Shown in pieces: positions 42,505 to 50,915 of a DNA stretch of 62,106 nt. Position 1 is the first letter of the stretch; each line of letters opens with the position of its first letter. The stretch lies in assembly GCA_018376135.1 (NCBI GenBank), contig JAHABX010000020.1, positions 1 to 62,106 on the forward strand. The letters run 5' to 3'. The notes under the pieces are model-generated. The model did no database searches and had not been told where the DNA came from. It worked only from the letters and a program-made list of their open reading frames with translations. Origin of the DNA: Clostridiales bacterium (GTDB taxonomy: Bacteria; Bacillota; Clostridia; Lachnospirales; Lachnospiraceae). Both the position numbers and the translations under genes were made by a program.

Positions 42505-43506
42505 ATGGATAACAGAAACATGATTCCGGGAAGAGACGGAGACCGACTGGTTCCTTACGAAGAACGAAAAGGAAGTAAATCGGCAGTATATTTTACCAGA
42601 GATATGTCTTCGGAAGGATTGAAAAAAATTTATGACAAAGTATGCAGCGGAATTACCGGAAGGACAGCGGTAAAGCTGCATACAGGCGAGAAAAACGGTC
42701 CCAATATCATTCCGCGTGCATGGGTAAAGGAATTGATGGAAGAGAAGCTTCCGGAAGCGGCAATTGTGGAGACAAATACCTATTATGAAGGGGACAGATA
42801 TACAACCGGGCAGCACCGTGAAACGCTGCAGGTAAATGGATGGACCTTTGCTCCGGTAGATATTATGGATGAGGAAGGAACAGTCCTTTTGCCGGTGAAA
42901 AACGGGAAGTGGTTCACAGAAATGTCCATGGGCAGTCATTTGACGGATTATGATTCGCTGGTGGCGCTTACTCATTTTAAGGGACATGTCCAGGGAGGCT
43001 TTGGCGGTTCCAATAAGAACCTGGGGATTGGATGCGCAGACGGAAGAATTGGAAAAGCCTGGATTCACACAACACCGGGACAGCCGAATATGTGGGATAT
43101 TGCCAAAGAGGAATTTATGGAGCGGATGACGGAATCGGCAAAGGCGGTTATCGATCATTTTGGAGAGCATATTACCTACATCAATGTGATGAGGAATATG
43201 TCTGTTTCCTGTGATTGCGAGGGCTGTGCCGCAGCTCCGGTTGTTACACCGAATGTGGGGATCCTGGCATCGAAGGATATTCTGGCTCTGGATCAGGTCT
43301 GTGTAGATATTGTCTTTGCAATGAAGGAGCATGAACATCATGATCTGGTAGAACGGATGCGCAGCCGTCATGGTCTCCGCCAGCTGACTTATATGAAGGA
43401 GCTGGGAATGGGGAATGACAGATATGTGCTTCTGGATATTGATGCAGAGGACAGCCCGATCAAAGTAAAGGATGCGGTAAAGGATCTGAAGCCGTTTGGA
43501 GAATAA
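42505..43506 (+). CDS. DUF362 domain protein
   Basis: A 333-residue DUF362-type protein (HFKGHVQGGFGGSNKNLGIGC and CDCEGCAA segments). Related domains often go with ferredoxin-like clusters, but here only a few Cys are present and no classical CX2CX2CX3C is seen, so electron transfer is not certain. It sits between two LysR regulators. The start at 42505 is preferred over 42487 because the GGAGG at 42489-42493 precedes it. Confidence 0.8.
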   Translation: MDNRNMIPGRDGDRLVPYEERKGSKSAVYFTRDMSSEGLKKIYDKVCSGITGRTAVKLHTGEKNGPNIIPRAWVKELMEEKLPEAAIVETNTYYEGDRYTTGQHRETLQVNGWTFAPVDIMDEEGTVLLPVKNGKWFTEMSMGSHLTDYDSLVALTHFKGHVQGGFGGSNKNLGIGCADGRIGKAWIHTTPGQPNMWDIAKEEFMERMTESAKAVIDHFGEHITYINVMRNMSVSCDCEGCAAAPVVTPNVGILASKDILALDQVCVDIVFAMKEHEHHDLVERMRSRHGLRQLTYMKELGMGNDRYVLLDIDAEDSPIKVKDAVKDLKPFGE

Positions 43507-43512
43507 AACCTT

Positions 43513-43541
43513 TTGCACTTGTTCTTTTTTTTCGTTATACT
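43513..43541 (+). promoter_or_regulatory. Promoter of the second LysR gene
   Basis: TTGCAC (43513-43518) and TATACT (43536-43541) with a 17-bp spacer. Confidence 0.65.
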
Positions 43542-43587
43542 GTTTCTGTAGAGATAGAGAGACAGAAGAAGGGAAGGTACATGCCGG

Positions 43588-44487
43588 ATGGAGGTACGGG
43601 TTTTACGCTATTTTCTGGCGGTGGTGCGGGAAGAGAGCATCACAAAGGCAGCGGAGGTGCTGCACATCACACAGCCTACACTGAGCCGTCAGCTGAACCA
43701 GCTGGAGGAAGAGGTGGGCGTGCGCCTGTTTGAGCGGGGATCAAGGAAGATCGTTCTGACCAATGAAGGGCTTCTGATGCGGCGCAGAGCGGAAGAGATC
43801 ATGGCTCTGGTGGATAAGACGGAACGGGAGTTTGCAGTTCGGGATGATACGGTAGAGGGAACGATTGCGGTGGGCTGCGGGGAAATAAATGCAGTTCAGC
43901 TTCTGCCCAGGCTGTTCCGTTCCTTTAGTGAAAAGTATCCGCAGGTCAATTACGATCTGTTTACGGCAAATGCAGATCAGGTAAAAGAGCAGATGGAGGC
44001 AGGGATTCTGGATATGGGACTGCTTCTGGAGCCCATTAGTATTGATAAATATGATTTTATCCGTCTCCCAATGAAGGAACGCTGGGTAGTGCTGATGCGT
44101 CCTGATGATCCGCTCACAGAGAAGGAATGGGTTACCGCTCAGGATCTGGAAAATCTTCCCATTATTATGGCCCGCCGTTCTCAGGTTCAGAATGAGCTTG
44201 CCAACTGGTTTGGAGCGCGTTTTCAGAACCTGCATATTCTTTTCAAAAGCAATTTTCCCACCAATTCGGCTGTCATGGTTCAGCATGGGCTGGGCTATGC
44301 CCTTGTGGTAGAGGGTATGATGAAAGACCTGTGGGATTCGACAAAGATCTGCAGCCGTCCGCTGTACCCGGAGCTTCCAGCCACCTGTGTGCTGGCATGG
44401 AAACGCCAGCAGCCATTTTCCAGAGCGACGATGAAGTTTATCGAGCATGTGAAATGCCTTTTGAGCATGGAAAAGGATTTGATATAA
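43588..44487 (+). CDS. LysR-family regulator, second copy
   Basis: A 299-residue regulator with the HTH SITKAAEVLHITQPTLSRQL and a type 2 effector domain. It resembles the regulator at 41430-42308 over its full length, which points to a duplication around the DUF362 gene. It has its own promoter and ends in a good terminator, so it is a single-gene unit. The effector is unknown. Confidence 0.88.
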   Translation: MEVRVLRYFLAVVREESITKAAEVLHITQPTLSRQLNQLEEEVGVRLFERGSRKIVLTNEGLLMRRRAEEIMALVDKTEREFAVRDDTVEGTIAVGCGEINAVQLLPRLFRSFSEKYPQVNYDLFTANADQVKEQMEAGILDMGLLLEPISIDKYDFIRLPMKERWVVLMRPDDPLTEKEWVTAQDLENLPIIMARRSQVQNELANWFGARFQNLHILFKSNFPTNSAVMVQHGLGYALVVEGMMKDLWDSTKICSRPLYPELPATCVLAWKRQQPFSRATMKFIEHVKCLLSMEKDLI

Positions 44488-44521
44488 GTATTTGATATGG
44501 CATAAAGATAGAATTATACTG

Positions 44522-44561
44522 TAAGTACAGAAGGAACGATTCCTTTTGTACTTATTTTTTT
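44522..44561 (+). terminator. Terminator after the second LysR gene
   Basis: TAAGTACA (44522-44529) and AAGGAA pair with TTCCTT and TGTACTTA (44547-44554) around CGA, followed by seven T. Confidence 0.85.
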
Positions 44562-44597
44562 GCGAAATTTATTGCAGATCATGGAGGAACAAAGGAT

Positions 44598-45239
44598 ATG
44601 ATTCATAGACTGTATGCTTTTTTGAGCAGAGTATGGCAGCGGGCAGGACAGGAAAATGACAGACGTTTTCGCGGAGACTGTGATTTTTCAGAATGGATGT
44701 CCCAGGAAGAAGCTGGTTTTGAAGAATCTCAGGGTAATAAATACCAGCCGGTAACGGACAGCCTGGTAAAGGTGCTGCGGCATTTTCCGATCAATATAGA
44801 GGACAGTATTCTGGATATCGGCTGTGGAAAGGGAAAAGCCATGTACCTGATGAGCCGTCTTCCTTTTAGGCGGATTGAGGGTTACGATCTGTCGGATCGT
44901 CTGGCAGTAATTGCGAATAAGAATTTTCGCAGACTTGGACTGAGACAGTGCAGGGCGGTGCAGGGAAATGCGCTGACTTTTACAGAATACGACAAGTTTA
45001 ATTACTTTTTTATGTTTAACCCTTTTCCGCAGGAAATTTTTGAGGTAATGATGGGAAATCTTATGGAAAGCCTGAAAAGGAACCCGAGAAAATGTGTACT
45101 GATCTACCTGAATCCGGTCTGTCATGAGTATCTTATTACACAGACACCGTTCCGCCTGGTCTACAAAAAGAGAGCCATGGTTCGCTGGTATGATTATTTT
45201 TGTTATGAGTGCGGAGAAGAAGAGTTACGAAAAGGATAA
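44598..45239 (+). CDS. Class I SAM-dependent methyltransferase
   Basis: A 213-residue protein with the SAM-binding motif ILDIGCGKGKAM near residue 72 and a Rossmann-like order of strands (EGYDLSD, VQGNAL, NYFFMFNPFP). The NPFP motif is compatible with small-molecule or N-methylation. The substrate is unknown. It starts after a terminator, so it probably has its own promoter or joins the flavodoxin genes downstream. Confidence 0.8.
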   Translation: MIHRLYAFLSRVWQRAGQENDRRFRGDCDFSEWMSQEEAGFEESQGNKYQPVTDSLVKVLRHFPINIEDSILDIGCGKGKAMYLMSRLPFRRIEGYDLSDRLAVIANKNFRRLGLRQCRAVQGNALTFTEYDKFNYFFMFNPFPQEIFEVMMGNLMESLKRNPRKCVLIYLNPVCHEYLITQTPFRLVYKKRAMVRWYDYFCYECGEEELRKG

Positions 45240-45290
45240 CCTGGTCACACACAATCTATACAACAATTTGTAAAATGGAGGATTTAGAAA

Positions 45291-45791
45291 ATGAAAAAAT
45301 TAAACTTACTGATTGCAGCAGGAATTATGGTATGGAGTCTTGCAGGCTGCGGCAGCAAAACAGCAGCGGAAGCCACAACGTCAGAAACCATAGAGACGGA
45401 GGAAAGTGCAGTCGTTTCTGACAACACACAGACAGAGGAAGAAGCTTTTACGGACGCAGCCGATACAGAGACAGAATCCACAGAAGAGACAGAATCCACA
45501 GAAGAGGCAGATACAAATGCTCTTGTGGCTTATTTCTCTGCAACAGGAAACACAAAAGCTGCTGCAGAAACACTGGCCGGGATGCAGGGCGCAGAGCTGT
45601 TTGAAATCGTTCCGGAGGAGCCTTATACAGAAGCGGATTTAGATTATAATGACAGCTCCTCCCGTTCCACAGTAGAGCAGAATGATGCGGATGCACGGCC
45701 GGCTATCTTTGGAACCATTGATGATTTGGAGGACTACGAGGTGGTCTATGTGGGTTACCCTAAAATGGAGTATGGTTTTAACTGTGTATAG
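45291..45791 (+). pseudogene. Flavodoxin lipoprotein, C-terminal truncation
   Basis: A 166-residue product with a lipobox (SLAGCGS), an acidic Thr/Glu-rich spacer with the repeat ESTEET, then the start of a flavodoxin fold with the FMN-phosphate loop FSATGNT. It breaks off after VVYVGYP, where its neighbour at 45903 continues with the WWG segment, and ends in unrelated residues. Half of the FMN site is missing. AGGAGG-type and promoter signals upstream remain, so it may still be expressed. Confidence 0.75.
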
Positions 45792-45902
45792 TGTGTATTA
45801 AGTGAGATTTTTGAGAATGAATGGAACTGTGTACACAAGGAAAGAGAAGATTTGTGTATTGTGTTGAGTATAGATCGTATTAGATGAAGGAGGGCATGCT
45901 CT

Positions 45903-46592
45903 ATGAAGAAACGTGGATTTTTATTGGTAACAGTGTGTATCCTGATAGTCAGTATGTTGGTTGGATGCGGGAGCGGGAATGGTCAAGTGGAAAATCAAGA
46001 ACAGTCGAATACAGAGGAAGAAGTTGAGAATGAATCCATCTTAGCCACAACAGAAGAAAATAGTACCGAAGCAAACAGCGAGGCAGAAACAAGCAGTGAT
46101 GGAACAGAAGGAAAAACGCTTGTCGTATATTTTTCGGCTACTGGTAACACAGAGCGTGTGGCAAAAGTGATTGCCGAAACGACAGGCGGAGAATTGTTCG
46201 AGTTGGAGCCGGTTACTCCGTATACCGATGAGGATTTAAATTACAACGATGCTAATAGCCGTGTGTCTCAGGAATACGCTAATGAAAACCTGAGAAATGT
46301 AGAGCTGGTGGTTGATACCATAGACGATTGGCAGGACGTGGAAAAAATCTATCTGGGTTACCCTGTGTGGTGGGGGATCGCAGCATGGCCGGTAAACACT
46401 TTTGTAGAGGCAAATGATTTTACCGGAAAGACTGTCAATCCATTCTGTACATCAGCAAGCTCTGGTTTGGGCGAGAGCGGTAAATTGTTGGCAGAGTTGG
46501 CTGGAACTGGAGATTGGCAGGAAGGTATTCGTTTCCCTTCCAGTGATTCTGATGAAGATGTGATAGCTTGGCTGGAGAGCTTAGAGCAGTAA
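45903..46592 (+). CDS. Flavodoxin-domain lipoprotein
   Basis: A 229-residue intact version of the preceding gene: lipoprotein signal (MLVGCGS lipobox), acidic linker to about residue 70, then a full flavodoxin fold with FSATGNT, YLGYPVWWG and NPFCTSASSGLG. It would be anchored on the outer face of the membrane and carry FMN. Such secreted flavodoxins may serve extracellular electron transfer or flavin-based respiration. A terminator follows. Confidence 0.85.
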   Translation: MKKRGFLLVTVCILIVSMLVGCGSGNGQVENQEQSNTEEEVENESILATTEENSTEANSEAETSSDGTEGKTLVVYFSATGNTERVAKVIAETTGGELFELEPVTPYTDEDLNYNDANSRVSQEYANENLRNVELVVDTIDDWQDVEKIYLGYPVWWGIAAWPVNTFVEANDFTGKTVNPFCTSASSGLGESGKLLAELAGTGDWQEGIRFPSSDSDEDVIAWLESLEQ

Positions 46593-46612
46593 TTGAATGG
46601 GTATTTTTGGAT

Positions 46613-46646
46613 AAGGCATAGTTCGGAAACGGATTATGCCTTTTAT
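46613..46646 (+). terminator. Terminator after the flavodoxin lipoprotein
   Basis: AAGGCATA (46613-46620) pairs with TATGCCTT (46635-46642) and is followed by TTATT. Confidence 0.75.
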
Positions 46647-46668
46647 TAAGGGAAAATGTATATTTAAG

Positions 46669-46718
46669 AAAAATCAACATCTAATTTTAGACTTTTGTAA
46701 AAATAGATGTTGATTTTT
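46669..46718. repeat. Perfect 15-bp inverted repeat before the defence genes
   Basis: AAAAATCAACATCTA (46669-46683) and TAGATGTTGATTTTT (46704-46718) are exact complements separated by 20 bases. The right arm ends in a T-run. It lies between the flavodoxin terminator and a TATAAT (46737-46742) that precedes the RloA-like gene. It could be a bidirectional terminator, an operator, or a small structured RNA of the defence locus. Confidence 0.7.
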
Positions 46719-46779
46719 ATTTGAAAAGGCATATACTATAATTGTAAGAGTTCATAAAAGGCAGAATGAGGAGATTAAT

Positions 46780-48075
46780 ATGCTGATACAATTTAACTTT
46801 AAAAATTTCAAATCATTTCGTGACGAGGTGTCGTTGGATTTATCAGCGACTAAAATAACAGAACATGAGGATCATGTTGTGGATATTGCAAATGACAAGT
46901 TGCTCAAGGTAGCTGCGATTTACGGCGCTAATGCAAGCGGTAAGTCAAATGTGTATGATGCGTTTGACTATATGAGTTATTATGTGTCAGAGTCGTTTAA
47001 ATTTGGAGATGAGGACGAAAGCCGCCGGAAAAGGGAGGCAGATTATCTGAAAGTAACTCCGTTTCTATTTGATGATAACAGCCGTAATGAAGAGACTACG
47101 TTTGAGGTTTTTTATGTTGACAATGCAGAGAACACCGGAAAGATATACCAATATGGATTTTCTCTAAAAGCAGACGAGGTAGTGGAGGAATGGCTGTATT
47201 CCAAGGCAAAAACCGCAAGAAACAACTATAGAACCGTGTTTTACCGTAAAAAAGGCGAAGAATTGGAGATGAATGGATTTTCCAAGAGTCATGTGGAAAA
47301 TATTAAGGCATCACTAAATAAAGAAGCGCTTATCGTCTCTCTGGGAGCAAAGCTGCGAGTTGCAAAACTGAAGAAAGTAAGAGATTGGTTTTTAAACAAT
47401 GATATTATTGACTTCGGTGACCCCGCAGAAAATTTCTTCCGCTCCAGAGTCCTGCCGGATGGATTTATAGATAGTAAGGAAGTGCAGGAGAATGTGGTAA
47501 AGTATTTTGCATCTTTTGATGAGGCAATACAAGATTTTGAAGTGGAAGAATTACCGCCGGAAGATGAGAAAGATATGAGCAAGAGCTATACGATTGATGC
47601 CCTTCATAGAAAGGTGGGCAGTCAGGAGATGGCTTCGATTCCGCTAAAACAGGAGTCCAGCGGTACACTGAAAATGTTTGCACTTTACCCATCTTTGAAA
47701 GATGTACTGGATAACGGTGGAACATTATTTGTAGATGAACTGAATGCCAGGTTACATCCATTGTTGGTTCGGAATATCATACTGACCTTTTTATCGCCAG
47801 AAATTAATACGCAGAATGCTCAGCTTATTTTTACTACCCATGATATCTGGCAGTTCTCCAATGAATTGCTGCGCAGGGATGAAATCTGGATGGTAAACAA
47901 GAACATAGATGGAGTATCGGATCTGTATTCTTTGGCTGAGTTTAAAGATGAGGAAGGCAATAAAGTACGCAGAGATGAGGCGCTGGCAAAGAATTATCTT
48001 ACAGGAAACTATGGAGCTATTCCGGCACTGAAACCGATGAAGATGCTTACAGGGAGGGCTGCGGATGGCAAATAA
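46780..48075 (+). CDS. RloA/AbiLi-type AAA ATPase
   Basis: A 431-residue AAA15-type ATPase related to SMC/RecF proteins: Walker A GANASGKSN at residues 49-57, Walker B TLFVDELNARLHP, and an FTTHD switch histidine. It pairs with the RloB-type gene that starts 11 bp before its stop. In Lactococcus the similar AbiLi/AbiLii pair aborts phage infection. It is the first gene of an AT-rich insert. The trigger and target are unknown. Confidence 0.85.
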   Translation: MLIQFNFKNFKSFRDEVSLDLSATKITEHEDHVVDIANDKLLKVAAIYGANASGKSNVYDAFDYMSYYVSESFKFGDEDESRRKREADYLKVTPFLFDDNSRNEETTFEVFYVDNAENTGKIYQYGFSLKADEVVEEWLYSKAKTARNNYRTVFYRKKGEELEMNGFSKSHVENIKASLNKEALIVSLGAKLRVAKLKKVRDWFLNNDIIDFGDPAENFFRSRVLPDGFIDSKEVQENVVKYFASFDEAIQDFEVEELPPEDEKDMSKSYTIDALHRKVGSQEMASIPLKQESSGTLKMFALYPSLKDVLDNGGTLFVDELNARLHPLLVRNIILTFLSPEINTQNAQLIFTTHDIWQFSNELLRRDEIWMVNKNIDGVSDLYSLAEFKDEEGNKVRRDEALAKNYLTGNYGAIPALKPMKMLTGRAADGK

Positions 48076-48748
48076 AAGTGGAGGAAAGCCCAGTGACCGC
48101 AGAGCCGGGAAAAGAAAAGACCGGAATCAGCGTGTGGGAATAAGAGTACCAGAGTTAGGATATTACCTGATAGTGACAGATACAGAGGAAACAGAAAAGA
48201 ACTATTTTGAGGGTTTACGGGACAGTATTCCGGCAGAGCTGAAGGATCGTCTGGTGATAAAGGTGGAAAAGGCGAAGACGGTAGAATTGGTGGAACGGGC
48301 ACTGGAACTTGCGAGTAAGGAGCCACAGTACCGTATCCCTTGGATTGTATTTGATAGGGATCAGGTAAAGAATTTCGACAATATTATTCAGGCGGCAGAG
48401 AAAAGTGGTGTTGGTGCAGGCTGGTCCAATCCTTGTTTTGAGATTTGGATGTATGCTTATTTTGGAGAGATGCCGGCAATACAAGAATCTTATACATGCT
48501 GTGACCGGTTTGCGGATAAATTTGAGCAGGTTACAGGGCAGAAATATCTTAAGAAGGATAAGGATATTTACCGTAAGCTGGTGCAGTATGGGAATGAGGA
48601 AAAGGCAATTCAAATAGCGGAACGGTGCTATAAGAAATGCGTAGATGATGGAAAGAAAAAGCCATCGGAGATGTGGCCGGCTTGTATGGTGCAGCGGTTG
48701 GTGGAGGAGATACAGCGTAAAGTTGGGAGAGAATATTTTGAAAGATAG
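48065..48748 (+). CDS. RloB/AbiLii-type protein
   Basis: A 227-residue RloB-family protein with a TOPRIM-like layout: an acidic TDTEETEKNYFEGL segment near residue 40, FDRDQ near residue 100 and an NPCFEIW segment. This suggests a metal-dependent nuclease as the effector of the defence pair, with the upstream ATPase as sensor or loader. The start overlaps the ATPase gene and its own stop overlaps the next gene, so the three are one operon. Confidence 0.85.
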   Translation: MANKSGGKPSDRRAGKRKDRNQRVGIRVPELGYYLIVTDTEETEKNYFEGLRDSIPAELKDRLVIKVEKAKTVELVERALELASKEPQYRIPWIVFDRDQVKNFDNIIQAAEKSGVGAGWSNPCFEIWMYAYFGEMPAIQESYTCCDRFADKFEQVTGQKYLKKDKDIYRKLVQYGNEEKAIQIAERCYKKCVDDGKKKPSEMWPACMVQRLVEEIQRKVGREYFER

Positions 48749-49436
48749 AAGTGCGGTTAGTACCTTAAAGGGTTATTTCTACCAATTTGATTTTACTATT
48801 TTGCAGTTGTTGAAGCTTGAACATATGACAGATAAAATAATGGTAGAAGGAATTGAGGATGTTGATGTAACATCAGCGGATAATAAAATAGCAATTCAAT
48901 GTAAATATTATGAAGGTACTGAATATAGTCATTCTGTAATATCGGAGGCTGTAAAATATTTATTAGTGGATTTTGCAGAGAGAAAAAATAATGGCAAGAA
49001 TAAAAAAATAATTTTATACTGACTTTCTCTTACCATTGAGTTTCAAATTTTTGATTCGAATTACATGGAAGAGATAGATGATTTTTCTGAGCTTACACAT
49101 CCACACCCCGCAGTAAGGTTGTACTACAATATAGAAGCAATGCGTGAATCTGTGACAGCTATTTTAAAAACATACAGATTAGATGATAATCAATCAGAGC
49201 TGGGAGTAAACATTATTATTCAAGAAATTTACATTTGGATTGAATCGTTCCTTGGTATAACAAATGCACCGATTGATATTAAGAAGAATAATTTTCAAAT
49301 TATAGACGGCTATATTAAACTTCGAGACATTCCGTATGAAAATGGAACGAAAGAAAATACTTATATTCATCTAAAGCCATTACCAGATGAATATCGAAAA
49401 GAATGCGAGAAATATAGATTTTTTCGAGAAAAGTAG
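48738..49436 (+). pseudogene. Cap4/DUF4297-like nuclease gene with in-frame stop
   Basis: A TTG start at 48738 overlaps the RloB stop. The first 94 residues (STLKGYFYQFD, VEGIEDVD, IAIQCKYYEG) look like the nuclease domain of DUF4297/Cap4-type proteins, with E, D and QxK as catalytic candidates. A TGA at 49020-49022 ends it, but the same frame then continues open to 49436 with unrelated-looking sequence. Either a point stop broke a longer protein or a deletion fused two remnants, the latter being more likely since the usual follow-on of the nuclease domain is missing. Confidence 0.6.
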
Positions 49437-49475
49437 ATATAATTGGACATATAAATTGTGGAGGTAAGGGGAAAA

Positions 49476-49877
49476 TTGAAAGATAGATGCGTTGAATGTA
49501 GATCATGTAATGTTCAAGAAATTGATATATGGAAGGATATTGAGGGATATGAAGAGAGATATCGGATTAGTAATAAAGGGGAAGTACAGTACAGGGAAAA
49601 CAATGATAAAGAATGGAAAACGAAAGCTCAAAAACTCATAAAAAACATCAAGAAATCTGGTCAGGGATATTATTATGTTAGGCTTGCCAAATCTGGGAAA
49701 AAAGAATTAAAATCTGTGCACAGACTAGTGGCAAAAACTTTTATTGACAATCCGGAAAACAAGGAAACTGTTAATCATAAAAATGGGGATACTGCTTGTA
49801 ATTGTGTTGATAACTTAGAATGGATGACACAAAAAGAAAATAATCAAGCTTATGAGAATCAAAAAAGAAATAAATAA
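49476..49877 (+). CDS. NUMOD4/HNH endonuclease
   Basis: A 133-residue protein with a NUMOD4 segment (IWKDIEGYEERYRISNKGEV) followed by an HNH nuclease (VHRLVAKTFI, VNHKNGDTACNCVDNLEWMT). Such proteins are free-standing homing endonucleases common in phages and mobile DNA. It starts probably with TTG at 49476; the first bases repeat the start of the preceding gene (TTGAAAGATAGA). It marks the insert as mobile or phage-derived. No intron is seen around it. Confidence 0.8.
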   Translation: MKDRCVECRSCNVQEIDIWKDIEGYEERYRISNKGEVQYRENNDKEWKTKAQKLIKNIKKSGQGYYYVRLAKSGKKELKSVHRLVAKTFIDNPENKETVNHKNGDTACNCVDNLEWMTQKENNQAYENQKRNK

Positions 49878-49930
49878 TTTTAGCTGGAATATGAAAATCA
49901 GTTTATCGATTTATTGTAAAATAGTTAATG

Positions 49931-49974
49931 GGGTGTTGCAAAACAGGTGAGTAATCACCTATTTTGTAACGCCC
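49931..49974. terminator. Long stem-loop between convergent genes
   Basis: Bases 49931-49950 pair with 49955-49974 over 20 positions with one mismatch and a few G-T pairs around a GTAA loop. It lies between the HNH gene and the minus-strand membrane protein gene and could terminate both, or be one end of a mobile element. Confidence 0.6.
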
Positions 49975-50030
49975 TGTTTCCGGCAGTCTTGAAAGGTTTT
50001 GATCATAGAATAAGATAATCCGAATGAAAT

Positions 50031-50717
50031 CTAACAGTAAAGTACACTTCCTTCTTTAATATTGTAGAAATTCCCCTTTTCAATTCTAAGTGCAACACGG
50101 CAGTCGGAAGCCTCCTGAGCCGATTTGCCGGGTCCTGTTTCGATAGCGGTGATCCGGACTTTATGTTGTTTTGTTATCCGGTCTGTTGTTTCTGAAAGAA
50201 ATACTTCTGTGCCGCATGAGATGATCCCCTGTGCGAAGCCGACAACAACTAAATCATTGCATTCTTTTAAACGAAACGTATCCTGAATACTCAGGACAAA
50301 ATGAGGATGAGGATTTGTCCTATCCACGTTTTTTGCATGTTTTATAGCCTCATACCCATACCGCATATCCAGTTCCGGATAACCCATTTTCAGATATTTG
50401 GAAAACTGCTTTGGCACTTTTGTCACGGTGAGGTTGTACAAAAGAATGATAAGTCCGACAAACAAAATAGTCGGCAGAAGGACTACATAACAGATAAATG
50501 TCAGGTTGGTTTCCTGTTTTATCATAAGTGTTGAAATACTCATAAACAGCTGCAGTACGCACAGTAAGATAATGCAATGCAGCATTCTGGTACGTCTTAG
50601 ATGGTATTTTTTCGATATAGAATAGAAAAGGCTTTCGATCGAGGTGCTGGATAATTCTCTGTTTTTCAATTTGCTGCGGTATTCTTTTGATAAACTTTCA
50701 ATATAAAATCTTGCCAT
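50031..50717 (-). CDS. Membrane protein with an EF-Tu domain-II-like barrel
   Basis: A 228-residue protein: a charged helical start, two membrane helices (about 46-63 and 75-94), then residues 140-228 that follow the pattern of translation-factor domain II (FVLSIQDTF, VVVGFAQGIISCGTEVFLS, KVRITAIE, VALRIEKG, IKEGSVLY). No GTPase domain is present. The barrel would face the cytoplasm, by the two-helix topology. I know no described protein with this layout. The start at 50717 is set by GGAGGG. Confidence 0.6.
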   Translation of the reverse strand: MARFYIESLSKEYRSKLKNRELSSTSIESLFYSISKKYHLRRTRMLHCIILLCVLQLFMSISTLMIKQETNLTFICYVVLLPTILFVGLIILLYNLTVTKVPKQFSKYLKMGYPELDMRYGYEAIKHAKNVDRTNPHPHFVLSIQDTFRLKECNDLVVVGFAQGIISCGTEVFLSETTDRITKQHKVRITAIETGPGKSAQEASDCRVALRIEKGNFYNIKEGSVLYC

Positions 50718-50812
50718 GTCAAAGTCCCTCCACACAACCTCAAATACATGCGGTTTCTTTGTGTTTTTACAAATTATATCACCGAAAAATGGGATTGTCT
50801 ATCTGAATGCTA

Positions 50813-50877
50813 TTGACAACCATATATTATATGATATATAGTATGAATATCTTATAATACTATATGTCATATAGTAT
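50813..50877 (+). promoter_or_regulatory. padR promoter and palindromic operator
   Basis: TTGACA (50813-50818) is followed by TATATA at about 16 bp; a TATAAT lies at 50853-50858. TACTATATG-T-CATATAGTA (50858-50876) is a perfect palindrome, extended by one pair on each side. It is a good candidate operator for the PadR protein encoded 40 bp downstream. Confidence 0.7.
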
Positions 50878-50915
50878 AAAATCTGCAACAATTCAAGAGA
50901 ACAGGAGAGGATTGC

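Noticed and set aside
43507..43684. A 62-codon frame overlapping the second LysR start
   Set aside because: It lies in another frame over the LysR coding sequence and has no recognisable family.
49020..49022. In-frame TGA read as selenocysteine
   Set aside because: The residues around it do not look like a redox active site, no selenoprotein stem-loop stands out downstream, and the sequence after the TGA does not continue the nuclease family.
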